DNA of 16,800 nt from UBA7239 sp035456205 (GCA_035456205.1 DATIDQ010000081.1:1-16800), one strand, 5' to 3'; shown: positions 8,238 to 16,106, counted from the first letter of the stretch. Numbers and translations: made by a program. Notes: generated from the sequence alone by a model not told the origin.

Positions 8238-9731
8238 TCAGGAATCGTAAGAGAAAGACCTGTCAGCATGAATGATAACTGTATGCCCGACAAATTCTTC
8301 CTGTGTCATTTGTGTCAGCAAATTCTTGTCCAGAGATTTGACTACAGTACGTGCACCAGAGGGTGTATCGCAATAGGCAATACAGTGTGAAGGTTCGTCT
8401 TTATTGAACACAACGGTATAGCCAACAATAGATGCTGGGCCGGTGTATTCACCTGTTACTGGCAAAGGTTTGTCGATGGCAGCCACGGCTTCGGTGATAT
8501 CTTCAAAGCAGTAACCGTTTTTATTGGGTTGATTAGAAAATAGCGCGACTGCCTGTTTGCCAAAAATTCCGCTCAGATTGGATGTGAGGCCGTAACGGGT
8601 TTCTCTGTTATTTTCGCGCAACACTTCCACCATTCTCGCGACACCATCCAGCGCGCCGTGGTTGTAGGGGCCTCCGGCAAAGGCCATTGATCCAGTGACA
8701 GACCATGGGCAAACGCCATCCAGTTTCAAATCATGCGCAAACGATTGCACGGAAGAAGGGAAGCAGCTGTACAAATCTGCTGCTGTAATATCTTTATTGT
8801 TGATGCCAGCTAATTGATAAACCCGTTCACCGGCCATGACGGTGCCGGGATGGCTGTGCAACTGCTTTTGTTGCGCGAGGCAAACAACGTGGCGTGATTG
8901 CACCGCGGAGACAGGATAAATCCAACCGTTTTTATTAAGCCCCAGTTCTTTCGCTTTGCCATAGGAGCAAACAATAATGGCGACAGCCTGATTCACATTC
9001 CACTGGCTGTTATGTTTTTTTGTATACGGAAAAGCGAGCATGGCATTTTTGCCAACCGCATTGCGAATGTCATCTGCTGGAATAACATCCTGACTCCATG
9101 CATGCGGATTACGTGAGGCAATTTCACTAAAGCCGCTGTAAAGCGCTGCAATATTGTCACGATGTTGTTCAACAGTCAGACCTTGTGAGTGACGAATCGC
9201 GGATTCGATCACTGCAAACAGTTCCACCGGCATAAAAATACCGGCAGCGGTTTCCACTTCTGTCGCAAAAGGGTCGGGAGTGGGGTGATAAACATCTGGT
9301 GCCGGAGTGTCTTCACCTTGTTGCGTGTTACCGACAGTCTGGCCGTTAATTTTTGCGCGCAACTCACGGTATTTCGCTTCGCCGCCGGTCACAACGCCGA
9401 TATGTTGTTCACCGGATTCAATCGCATCGAACAGATTGAACAGCGGTGTCATCTGCAGCACACCGAGATCAGCCAGAATACTTTTTGCGTGGGGGCTGCC
9501 AACAGCATCAGCAATCAGTTTGCCCGGATTGCGATAATTCCACATGCCTTGCTCAACGGAGATGGATTCCAGTTGCTGCAGGATGGCATCTGAGCCCGCG
9601 TCACGGGCGGCATCACGTATAGCATTGATCATCAGTTGCACGGGCTCTGAACTGGCCAGCGCATCGTCCAGTTTCTCCTGGCAGAAGCCGACGCCGATGA
9701 TGACGGGGGTGTTTAGTGGTAGATCCTGCAT
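8238..9731 (-). CDS. Thiolase-like protein (SCP2/TLP1-type acetyl-CoA acetyltransferase family)
   Basis: This 497-residue protein has a thiolase fold plus a C-terminal extension, as in the thiolase-like TLP1 group often annotated acetyl-CoA acetyltransferase. Landmarks are PVIIGVGFCQEK at the N-terminus, IGVVTGGEAKY (111-121), AADLYSCFPSSVQ (317-329), SMAFAGGPYNHGALDG (348-363) with candidate active-site His358, and an added domain from about 420 (TGEYTGPASIVGYTVVFN onward) that looks OB-like. In the region where classical thiolases carry the nucleophilic Cys, this protein reads LQMTPLFNLFDAIESG with no Cys, so a standard two-cysteine thiolase mechanism is doubtful. It is first in the minus-strand operon. 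AAGGGTGA lies just upstream of the ATG at 9731, and the palindromic operator is about 16 bases before the start. The substrate is unknown; acyl-CoA cleavage or condensation is inferred from the family. Confidence 0.85.
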   Translation of the reverse strand: MQDLPLNTPVIIGVGFCQEKLDDALASSEPVQLMINAIRDAARDAGSDAILQQLESISVEQGMWNYRNPGKLIADAVGSPHAKSILADLGVLQMTPLFNLFDAIESGEQHIGVVTGGEAKYRELRAKINGQTVGNTQQGEDTPAPDVYHPTPDPFATEVETAAGIFMPVELFAVIESAIRHSQGLTVEQHRDNIAALYSGFSEIASRNPHAWSQDVIPADDIRNAVGKNAMLAFPYTKKHNSQWNVNQAVAIIVCSYGKAKELGLNKNGWIYPVSAVQSRHVVCLAQQKQLHSHPGTVMAGERVYQLAGINNKDITAADLYSCFPSSVQSFAHDLKLDGVCPWSVTGSMAFAGGPYNHGALDGVARMVEVLRENNRETRYGLTSNLSGIFGKQAVALFSNQPNKNGYCFEDITEAVAAIDKPLPVTGEYTGPASIVGYTVVFNKDEPSHCIAYCDTPSGARTVVKSLDKNLLTQMTQEEFVGHTVIIHADRSFSYDS

Positions 9732-9741
9732 ATGCTCACCC

Positions 9742-9771
9742 TTGAATTCGTATACTGCAGTATATTAGATT
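9742..9771 (+). promoter_or_regulatory. Candidate promoter for the 9843 gene, with operator in the spacer
   Basis: TTGAAT at 9742-9747 and TAGATT at 9766-9771 could be -35 and -10 boxes with an 18-base spacer. The palindrome at 9750-9765 would fill that spacer exactly, a position where a bound repressor would block RNA polymerase. Each box matches consensus at about four of six positions, so the call is tentative. For the opposite direction, TATACT inside the palindrome (9764 to 9759 on the - strand) is a possible -10 for the thiolase-like gene, but I see no good -35. Confidence 0.33.
9747..9765. promoter_or_regulatory. Palindromic operator A, probable TetR-family site
   Basis: The sequence TTCGTATACTGCAGTATAT contains a perfect 14-base palindrome, TATACTGCAGTATA, at 9751-9764. 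It lies in the 111-base gap between the divergent thiolase-like gene and the 9843 gene. A near-identical site (17 of 19 bases, same flank TTCG) lies directly upstream of the TetR-family gene. The size and symmetry fit a TetR dimer site, so both blocks are probably controlled by that regulator. Binding is inferred, not shown. Confidence 0.75.
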
Positions 9772-9781
9772 AAAGCCGCAA

Positions 9782-9795
9782 TGCGTGAATACGCA
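9782..9795. repeat. Short inverted repeat in the divergent promoter region
   Basis: TGCGT, four bases, then ACGCA form a small dyad between operator A and the 9843 start. It could be a second regulator site or a leader hairpin, but five-base arms may occur by chance. Confidence 0.25.
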
Positions 9796-9842
9796 CAAGT
9801 TCGTAGAATCATCGGATACAAGACAAACGGGACAAAACATTC

Positions 9843-10973
9843 ATGACCACCGTCAATGCCTCCATTGGTTACATGAGTCCGGACGGCGTTGCTGTCGACA
9901 CCCTGCGCCCGGGAGGTCTGTTGCGTGCACCGACGCGTACCGTGGCTGAAGATATTTATCAAGCCTTGTCGATTCACGAGTGCGCCGTGCATGATCTTGC
10001 TGCTTCAGACGTGCCTGCGCCTTCGCTGGATATAATGGGTTTTGATACGGTTGATCTTTCCGGTTTGACTGTACTGCAAACGCTGCTGCAAGAAATACGC
10101 ACGGCAAATTTCATGACGGACGAACAGATACGGCAAATCCGGCGCTTGTTGCTGGGCAAAGTATTTCGTTTATCCAATGGTAAAACGTTGCGCATATTGT
10201 TTATTGCGGGTGAAGGCACGATTTTGCGCCGGGCTGGCCCGAATGGATTAAAAATAAATCCGGATGAACCGCCGACGGAAAGCAATGGTCATGACGGTGC
10301 GCAGGCTGTGCATGGTGATCAGGATGTTCATGGCACACCCGTACGACAAATGCTGTTTGGTGCCGCCCCATTCCTGTTTAATCATGATTCGCCTGAAGGA
10401 AAAAACCGGCGCTCACCGCTGCACTTGCTGAATCTGTGGATTCCCTTGCAACAAATTACCCGGCCTTTGGTGTTGATGGATGGCTGCACACTGAATCGCA
10501 AACAACATCAGTTGCGTTATGCATTGCCGACGGACAGTTTTCTGGATCGCAAAGAAGACCGTCGTCTCAACGATATCTGGACTTATCTTCATGATCCCGG
10601 GCAGCAGTGGTATTTCACGCCAGAACTCGACAGTCGCAAGGCCTATGTTTTTAACACGCTGGGTTGTCCGCATGGCGCGTGTATTTTGCCGGGTGAAGCT
10701 GTCGTGGAGCAGTTGTACATAGCATTGCAAACAGCGTGCAGTGCTATCCGGCAAGGTAATAACAGTGCGCTGCAATCGATAGCGGTACCTGATCTCGATA
10801 CATTGCCTGCTGATTGCACTGTGCCGATGCGCAAGGCAATTGAAGAGATGGCTGCATTGCTGACAGAAGTGAAACAACACGTAGCTGGCGATTGGCAGCT
10901 GCGCGCTACGGTGGCAATGGACCGTGTGGTACGCAAATCCATCGAGATGCGTCTGGTAGCGTGGGTCATGTAG
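9843..10973 (+). CDS. Unrecognised protein; possible Fe(II)/2-oxoglutarate-type oxygenase
   Basis: I do not recognise this 376-residue protein with confidence. It has no signal peptide or membrane segment. The central part has AVHGDQD (His157-x-Asp159), then RSPLHLLNLWIPLQQITRPLVLMD (190-213), WYFTPELDSRKAYVFNTLGCPHG (256-278) and His277. An HxD pair followed about 120 residues later by PH after a strand is the layout of a jelly-roll Fe(II)/2-oxoglutarate oxygenase, and the NLWIPL and WYFTPELDSRKAYVF stretches recall CmcJ-type proteins. The N-terminal 110 residues and C-terminal helical part (about 285-376, cysteine-containing, charged) are unassigned. The ATG at 9843 has a weak GGGAC-type ribosome binding site. 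It is transcribed divergently from the thiolase-like gene past operator A and leads into the GMC gene 84 bases downstream, so it probably belongs to the same oxidation pathway. It could equally be a non-catalytic or structural protein. Confidence 0.55.
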   Translation: MTTVNASIGYMSPDGVAVDTLRPGGLLRAPTRTVAEDIYQALSIHECAVHDLAASDVPAPSLDIMGFDTVDLSGLTVLQTLLQEIRTANFMTDEQIRQIRRLLLGKVFRLSNGKTLRILFIAGEGTILRRAGPNGLKINPDEPPTESNGHDGAQAVHGDQDVHGTPVRQMLFGAAPFLFNHDSPEGKNRRSPLHLLNLWIPLQQITRPLVLMDGCTLNRKQHQLRYALPTDSFLDRKEDRRLNDIWTYLHDPGQQWYFTPELDSRKAYVFNTLGCPHGACILPGEAVVEQLYIALQTACSAIRQGNNSALQSIAVPDLDTLPADCTVPMRKAIEEMAALLTEVKQHVAGDWQLRATVAMDRVVRKSIEMRLVAWVM

Positions 10974-11057
10974 GGACGCGGTATACCCGTATCTGGACAA
11001 AATCATATTGGTAAAGCACACTTGACTACCTGCAAAAAGCCATACGGGACAGTCAAC

Positions 11058-12665
11058 ATGAGCAACGCAACAATGAAAGATAACGCGGACTATATCGTAG
11101 TGGGCGGCGGTTCTGCCGGTTGTATCATTGCGGCTCGTCTGACGGCTGCCAATGCTGGCACAGTGGCGCTGATTGAACGCGGCGATCGCTCGGAAGCCAA
11201 CCCCGAAACCCTGAGTGCAGACGGCTTCAAATATGCGTTTGCCAATGACAAAGTGATGCTGGATCGCCTCACGGTGCCGCAACCGGAGTGTAAGGATCGC
11301 ACCCTGTATGCAGGCACAGGTTCCGTGATCGGCGGCAGCGGCGCGGTGAATGGCATGGTGTACACGCGTGGCGATAAACTGGATTTTGAGCAGTGGCCCA
11401 CAGGCTGGAAATGGCAGGATATCGAGCCGGCATTCCAGGCAGTGGAGGCGGGATTGCGTATCCGCCATCGCGAAGGCACCACGTTCACAGAAAAAGCATT
11501 GGCAGCAGCAGAATCTGTGGGGTTCAAACGCAAGCACGGTATGAATGATGGCGTGCTGTGCGGGTTCATGGGCTACAACGATATGAACTATGAAAACCAG
11601 GAACGTCGCAATACTTACACCGCATTTTTGCGTGATGTAGCCGGTCGCGACACGCTCACTATCCACACAAAAAGTTTTGCGCATAAAATTCTGTTTGAAG
11701 GTGATCGTGCTGTAGGTGTGGAAGTAGAAATCAAAGGCAAGAAGCAAATTATCAGAGCGAACAAAGAAGTGATTCTGTGCGCGGGTGCGCTGGAAACGCC
11801 AAAGTTGTTAATGCTCTCCGGTGTTGGTCCGGCGGATCACCTCAAATCCCTGGGCATTCCGGTGGTGAAAGATATTCCATCCATTGGCAGCAACCTGCAC
11901 GACCATCCGAATGTGGCGATGTTTTACCAGGGTCGCAAGCCGGTGGATTTTGGTTATCCGCAAGTGTATGGCTTCCAGCGTTTTAATCCTGCCTTGCCAT
12001 TGCCGGAAGGGCAGGCAGATACCTGCATGGCGTGGATGTCTGCACCTGTCACCATGCAGCAATCCATGCGCCGCATGGGGCCAGCCACCATGTTGAAAGG
12101 TAAAAAATTCTTCAATCCTGTTTTACGTTTTCTGGTGCGCACAGCGGTGATTATTGCTACATCGCTGCCGCCAGTGAACAAGATGATCAACAAGCTTTAT
12201 GGCATTGTGGTGATACTCGGTAAGCCACTGTCACGCGGAACACTGCGTTTGGCATCCACCAATGTAAAAGATCCTGCCTTGATTGATATTGCCTATTTCC
12301 GTGATCCAGCCGATATGGAAACCATGCTGAATGCCGTGGCTTGTGCTCGTGATATCGCGGCACATCAAGGGCTGAAAGAGTGGGGCAACAAGCCGCTGGC
12401 TGGCCAACTGAATTCCAGCAAACGCGAAGTCTGGCAAAAATGGATACTCAATAACGTGATGACCACGTTCCATTTTTGCGGCAGTTGCACGATGGGTGAA
12501 GAAGCAGACAAGCCGGTGGATACCTCACTGCGCTTGAAAGGTTTGCAGGGCTTGCGTATTGCAGATGCTTCTGTGATTCCGGTGATTCCGGTATCCGCAC
12601 TCAATGCGCCATCCATGATGATCGGTTATCGCGCTGTGGATTTTATTCTGGCTGATAAAGCCTAA
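11058..12665 (+). CDS. GMC-family flavin oxidoreductase 1 (atypical active site)
   Basis: This FAD-dependent enzyme belongs to the glucose-methanol-choline family, most members of which oxidise alcohols. It has the dinucleotide fold DYIVVGGGSAGCIIAARL (11-28), signature 1 around GSVIGGSGAVNGMVYTRG (88-105), signature 2 GALETPKLLMLSGVGP (243-258), NLHDHPN (279-285), and the C-terminal HFCGSCTMG with His472 and LRIADASVIP. At the second catalytic position, where family members have Asn or His, this protein has Ala514 (SALNAP), while the second GMC protein in the window has the usual GNT. Residues 350-388 form an unusually hydrophobic stretch that may touch a membrane or a lipophilic substrate. 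The ATG at 11058 gives 535 residues, matching the other GMC protein; a TTG at 11022 would add 12 residues without a ribosome binding site. Its stop overlaps the opposing hydrolase gene. Confidence 0.92.
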   Translation: MSNATMKDNADYIVVGGGSAGCIIAARLTAANAGTVALIERGDRSEANPETLSADGFKYAFANDKVMLDRLTVPQPECKDRTLYAGTGSVIGGSGAVNGMVYTRGDKLDFEQWPTGWKWQDIEPAFQAVEAGLRIRHREGTTFTEKALAAAESVGFKRKHGMNDGVLCGFMGYNDMNYENQERRNTYTAFLRDVAGRDTLTIHTKSFAHKILFEGDRAVGVEVEIKGKKQIIRANKEVILCAGALETPKLLMLSGVGPADHLKSLGIPVVKDIPSIGSNLHDHPNVAMFYQGRKPVDFGYPQVYGFQRFNPALPLPEGQADTCMAWMSAPVTMQQSMRRMGPATMLKGKKFFNPVLRFLVRTAVIIATSLPPVNKMINKLYGIVVILGKPLSRGTLRLASTNVKDPALIDIAYFRDPADMETMLNAVACARDIAAHQGLKEWGNKPLAGQLNSSKREVWQKWILNNVMTTFHFCGSCTMGEEADKPVDTSLRLKGLQGLRIADASVIPVIPVSALNAPSMMIGYRAVDFILADKA

Positions 12666-13615
12666 ACAAAAACGGTTTTCAGAAAATCACTGCGGCGCTG
12701 TATCGCTTCTTCGGTCAGTGCATTTTTAGCCAGCATATCGTAGCCGTGTATCGTGCCTTTCGGTGCGTGCTCTGTTACGGATACGCCGGCTTCCCGCAAA
12801 CGTTTGGCATAGGCCAGACCTTCATCACGCAGCGGATCACACTCGGCAGTTTCGACAAACGCAGGTGGAAGACCTGTGAGGTCTTGCCTGTTCGCCGGTG
12901 TAGCATAAGGTTGTGCATTGTTGATAACGCCGCTGGCAGAGGTGCCGGGTAAATATACATCCCACATTTTCTTGTTTGCTACGCCGTTGAAAATGGGGGC
13001 ATCAAAAAATTGCGTGGCAGAAAATGTCGAGCAGCTGTTATCGACAGCCGGATAGATCAAGCCTTGTCCGCGCAAAGTAATGCGTTTTTCATCAAACGCT
13101 TTCTGTGCAACGCCTGCAGAAAAACAACCGCCAGCGCTGTCACCCATTACGGCAATGCGGTTTTTATCGATATGCAACCAGTCTGCTTTTTCTGCTACCC
13201 ACTCCAGTGCGGCATAACAGTCATCAAAACCTTTCGGGAAAATATGTTTCGGTGCCAGGCGGTAATCCACCATAAACACAGCGCACTGTGCGCGGTTGGC
13301 ATATTGCACGACATTGGCTACGTGCGAGCCGGCATAACCTAATACAAAAGCGCCGCCGTGGTAATACACCATCGCAGGTAATGGTTGGTCGGGCGCAGCG
13401 TTGTCAGGGCGAAATTCGTATACGGGAAAATAACTGCGGTCTTTTGATGTCACCCAGTGCTTAGTGGCTTTTGCCATTGCATGACGCTGGCGAATCAATA
13501 CGTCAAGATATATCACTTTGTTCAGTAATGCTGTGACAATACCGTTGAATGGAAACGGGAATGAGCGGAATTTTGCGTAATCAGGATGCACATTATATTT
13601 CAATGGATTGTTCAT
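12662..13615 (-). CDS. Alpha/beta hydrolase, HSL (family IV) esterase
   Basis: This 317-residue protein is an alpha/beta hydrolase_3 or hormone-sensitive-lipase-type esterase. It carries the oxyanion-hole motif YYHGGAFVLG (84-93), VDYRLAPKHIFP, the nucleophile elbow GDSAGG with Ser160, the acid in ECDPLRDEGLAYA (Asp260) and the His in GTIHGY (His290), so the catalytic triad is complete. Such enzymes hydrolyse short to medium acyl esters or lactones in the cytoplasm; no signal peptide is seen. It is the last gene of the three-gene minus-strand block, starting two bases after the LLM stop with AAGGAG upstream. In this setting it could open a lactone or ester made by the LLM enzyme, or remove an acyl group added by the BAHD-like enzyme. 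Both are inference. Its stop (TAG) overlaps the stop of GMC 1 by four bases, tail to tail. Confidence 0.92.
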   Translation of the reverse strand: MNNPLKYNVHPDYAKFRSFPFPFNGIVTALLNKVIYLDVLIRQRHAMAKATKHWVTSKDRSYFPVYEFRPDNAAPDQPLPAMVYYHGGAFVLGYAGSHVANVVQYANRAQCAVFMVDYRLAPKHIFPKGFDDCYAALEWVAEKADWLHIDKNRIAVMGDSAGGCFSAGVAQKAFDEKRITLRGQGLIYPAVDNSCSTFSATQFFDAPIFNGVANKKMWDVYLPGTSASGVINNAQPYATPANRQDLTGLPPAFVETAECDPLRDEGLAYAKRLREAGVSVTEHAPKGTIHGYDMLAKNALTEEAIQRRSDFLKTVFV

Positions 13616-13617
13616 GC

Positions 13618-14502
13618 TCAGAAAATCTCCTTCGCTAGCAAATGTATCTCATTGAGATCGGTGGAAGTAGGCACAAGAATCACATCATCAGCGCCCAGTG
13701 CTTTTATTTCAGCAAGAAATACTTTCAAGTCATTGATGCTGCCATTGAACCCCGCAACAGGTGCCAGTTGCTTTGCTACTTCCTCGGGCATGAAATTCAG
13801 GTAACGGTCGAGATGGCGCATCATCTGTTCTTTCCCTGTTTTTTCAATGCCGTACCAGAAACTGGTCACCAAACGCGGTTTGCCAGTGCGACCTTCAGCT
13901 TGCCATGCAGTACGAAAAGTATCGAAAGATTGTTGGATATCCGATAGTGAAGCCATGAAGGAAAATCCACTCAAGCCATCGGCATAACGGGCTGCAGCAG
14001 CAATGGATTTCGGGCCCATGACACCGGCAAGAATTTTTGGGCCACCTGTTTGTACAGGTAGTGGTTCGACGATACGTTTTGCGCGTGGCAAGACTTGTTC
14101 ACCGTTCCAGATATGGCGCAATATCCCCACGTTTTCTTCCAGCTTTGCGATGCGATGATGATTCCAGTCTGCACCTATCGCTTCGTAATCTTCACGGCGG
14201 CCACCAAGGCCAACACCTACAGTCAATCGCCCGTCAGCAATCACATCAATAGTGGCAAACTGTTTTGCCATCAATACAGGATTGTGCATGGTGAGTACGC
14301 TGACGGTGGAGATGAGTTCAACGCGATTTGTCCACGCGGCACACGCGGCAAGTGAAGTCATAAACTCAGGGTTGATAAAAGTGATGCGTTCACCCAGGGC
14401 GATACTGCTCCACGGTCCGTTATCAATGTCTGTTGCCCATTGCTGCATGGATTGGCGATTCCAGCCAGGTTCCATAAAAGGGATGCTCATACCGATACGC
14501 AT
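13618..14502 (-). CDS. LLM-class flavin-dependent oxidoreductase (luciferase-like)
   Basis: This 294-residue protein is a bacterial-luciferase-like (LLM) TIM-barrel enzyme. The N-terminus MRIGMSIPF, the strand-helix segment TNRVELISTVSVLTMHNPVL (58-77), the hallmark DVIADGRLTVGVGLGGRREDYEAIG (86-110) and GGPKILAGVMGPKSIAAAARYADG (153-176) follow the family order. Members use reduced FMN or coenzyme F420 for monooxygenation (including type II Baeyer-Villiger reactions), desulfonation or hydride transfer. The cofactor cannot be decided here, although many close paralogues are annotated as F420-dependent and FMN would be usual in gammaproteobacteria. The ATG at 14502 has AAAGGA upstream. The start shares one base with the GMC 2 stop (TAATG), and the stop lies two bases before the hydrolase start, so the three genes form one transcript. 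Confidence 0.92.
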   Translation of the reverse strand: MRIGMSIPFMEPGWNRQSMQQWATDIDNGPWSSIALGERITFINPEFMTSLAACAAWTNRVELISTVSVLTMHNPVLMAKQFATIDVIADGRLTVGVGLGGRREDYEAIGADWNHHRIAKLEENVGILRHIWNGEQVLPRAKRIVEPLPVQTGGPKILAGVMGPKSIAAAARYADGLSGFSFMASLSDIQQSFDTFRTAWQAEGRTGKPRLVTSFWYGIEKTGKEQMMRHLDRYLNFMPEEVAKQLAPVAGFNGSINDLKVFLAEIKALGADDVILVPTSTDLNEIHLLAKEIF

Positions 14503-16106
14503 TATGAATTCCTTTCAGCGAATTGTAATAATAGATCTGCCGCTTTCTCACCGATCATCACGCAAGTTGCATGCGTATTGCCGGAAATAATGTCGGGCAT
14601 GATAGAAGCATCGGCTACGCGCAAATTCTGGATGCCATGTACACGCAATTGTTCATCCACTACAGCCATATTGTCATTGCCCATTTTGCAACTGCCGGCG
14701 AGATGATGCACAGGGTCGCCCGTATTACGAATATAGTCGAGAATTTCCGCATCACTTTGTATGGCATTGCCCGGTTCCAGTTCGTTGCCACCGTAGGGTT
14801 GCATCGCATCTTGCTGGAGAATGGCGCGTGCCTTTTTAAATGCAGCAATCGCGACCTGTTGATCATATTCTGTTTGCAGATAATTCACCTGAATAGCGGG
14901 TGATTTTTCTGCTTGCGAGGAAGTGATGTGTGTATAACCCCGGCTGGTGGGGCGCACGCCACAACTGGCCACGGTGATGCCTTCAATCGGCAGCATATTG
15001 CCTTTGGTATCCACGTTGCTGGCTGCAGGTGCGAAATGAATTTGTGCGTCAGGGGTTTTGGCGTTATCCAGTGCTTTATAAAAAACTGTGATCAACGCTG
15101 CTGGATTAGTAAGAAACCCCTGTTTCTTGAAAATATAGCGAAAGAGATTGCCAAGCATTTTCAGTGGTTTGGATTCAGTAAAATACGTAGCGCCGCTGCT
15201 CACGCCTTGTTTGATATACGCATTCCAGTGATCGTGCAGGTTTTCTCCCACACCGGGCAATTCGTGTACAACAGCGATGCCCGCTTTTTCCAGTACATCG
15301 CGGCGGCCAATGCCGGATAGTTCCAGCAGTTTCGGTGAGTTGATCGCGCCGCCGCACAGTACCACTTCCCGCTTGGCTGTGATTTTTTGCCGTTTGCCGT
15401 TAACAAGGTACTCCACGCCGACAGCTTTTTTATTTTCCAGGATAATGCGTGTGACATGGGTATCGCTTATCACAGTGAGATTTCCGGGTTTTATTTTTTT
15501 ATCAATAAAAGCCGAGGCGCTGCTCAGGCGTTTCCCATTCTTGATGTTGTGTGGAAAATAGCCCACGCCTTCCTGTGACGCGGCATTGATATCCTGATTG
15601 AGTGCGTGCCCGGCTTCTTGTGCTGCTTTAATAAACTCATCGCAAATCGGGAATTCGTTTTCTACATTGCCCACCCACAAAGGGCCTCCAGTGCCGTGAT
15701 AAGTATTCGCGCCGTTTTCGCAATCTTCCGAGCGTTTGAAGTAGGGCAGTACATCGTTGTAAGACCAGCCGGCGTTGCCAAGTTCTGCCCAGCGATTGAA
15801 ATCTTCTGCCTGACCACGCACATACACCATGCCATTTATCGCGCTACAACCGCCGAGCACTTTTCCGCGCGGCAAATCTATTTCGCGTTGGTTCAAATAT
15901 GGTTCTGCTTGTGTGCGATAGCTCCAGTTGTTCTTGTGTGGTTTCAACAGAAAAGCAAAACCCAGAGGGATATGTAACATCAAATTGCGTGCCGGGCTGC
16001 CTGCTTCCAGTAACAGCACAGAACCATTGCTGCTCGCTGCCAGACGGTAGGCGAGGGCGCAGCCCGCAGAGCCTGCTCCCACCACAATGTAGTCTGTGTG
16101 TTCCAT
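14502..16106 (-). CDS. GMC-family flavin oxidoreductase 2 (choline/alcohol dehydrogenase type)
   Basis: This 534-residue FAD enzyme is a canonical GMC alcohol dehydrogenase of the choline-dehydrogenase/AlkJ type. It shows DYIVVGAGSAGCALAYRL (5-22), LLLEAG, signature 1 PRGKVLGGCSAINGMVYVRG (79-98), signature 2 GAINSPKLLELSGIG (253-267), NLHDHWN, and the catalytic C-terminus HHLAGSCKMG (His468) with LRVADASIMPDIISGNTHAT (Asn510). Both catalytic positions are therefore intact, unlike GMC 1. Such enzymes oxidise primary or secondary alcohols and pass electrons to quinones or oxygen. The ATG at 16106 is preferred; a TTG directly before it would add one residue. A purine-rich GAGAGGGGG lies upstream. 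It is first in the minus-strand block and divergent from the TetR-family gene, with operator B in the 92-base gap. It probably oxidises an alcohol made earlier in the pathway. Confidence 0.95.
   Translation of the reverse strand: MEHTDYIVVGAGSAGCALAYRLAASSNGSVLLLEAGSPARNLMLHIPLGFAFLLKPHKNNWSYRTQAEPYLNQREIDLPRGKVLGGCSAINGMVYVRGQAEDFNRWAELGNAGWSYNDVLPYFKRSEDCENGANTYHGTGGPLWVGNVENEFPICDEFIKAAQEAGHALNQDINAASQEGVGYFPHNIKNGKRLSSASAFIDKKIKPGNLTVISDTHVTRIILENKKAVGVEYLVNGKRQKITAKREVVLCGGAINSPKLLELSGIGRRDVLEKAGIAVVHELPGVGENLHDHWNAYIKQGVSSGATYFTESKPLKMLGNLFRYIFKKQGFLTNPAALITVFYKALDNAKTPDAQIHFAPAASNVDTKGNMLPIEGITVASCGVRPTSRGYTHITSSQAEKSPAIQVNYLQTEYDQQVAIAAFKKARAILQQDAMQPYGGNELEPGNAIQSDAEILDYIRNTGDPVHHLAGSCKMGNDNMAVVDEQLRVHGIQNLRVADASIMPDIISGNTHATCVMIGEKAADLLLQFAERNS

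Noticed and set aside
10981..10992. GTATACCCGTAT before GMC 1, resembling the operator.
   Set aside because: The two halves are two bases too close and the right half is degenerate, so I do not count it as a third site. A weak promoter-proximal role cannot be excluded.
10986..11048. CCCGTAT and ATACGGG as a seven-base inverted repeat flanking the gap before GMC 1.
   Set aside because: The arms are 49 bases apart and short; chance is a sufficient explanation.
11022..11057. TTG start that would extend GMC 1 by 12 residues.
   Set aside because: There is no ribosome binding site before it, and the ATG at 11058 places the FAD motif at the usual distance from the N-terminus.
10413..11747. 444-codon minus-strand frame crossing the 9843 gene and GMC 1.
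   Set aside because: It is rich in His, Cys, Phe and Gln as expected for a shadow frame, and it spans two genes and their intergenic gap.
13415..13423. TTCGTATAC, identical to the left half of the shared operator.
   Set aside because: It lies inside the esterase coding region and is followed by GGGAAAATAA with no second half-site.
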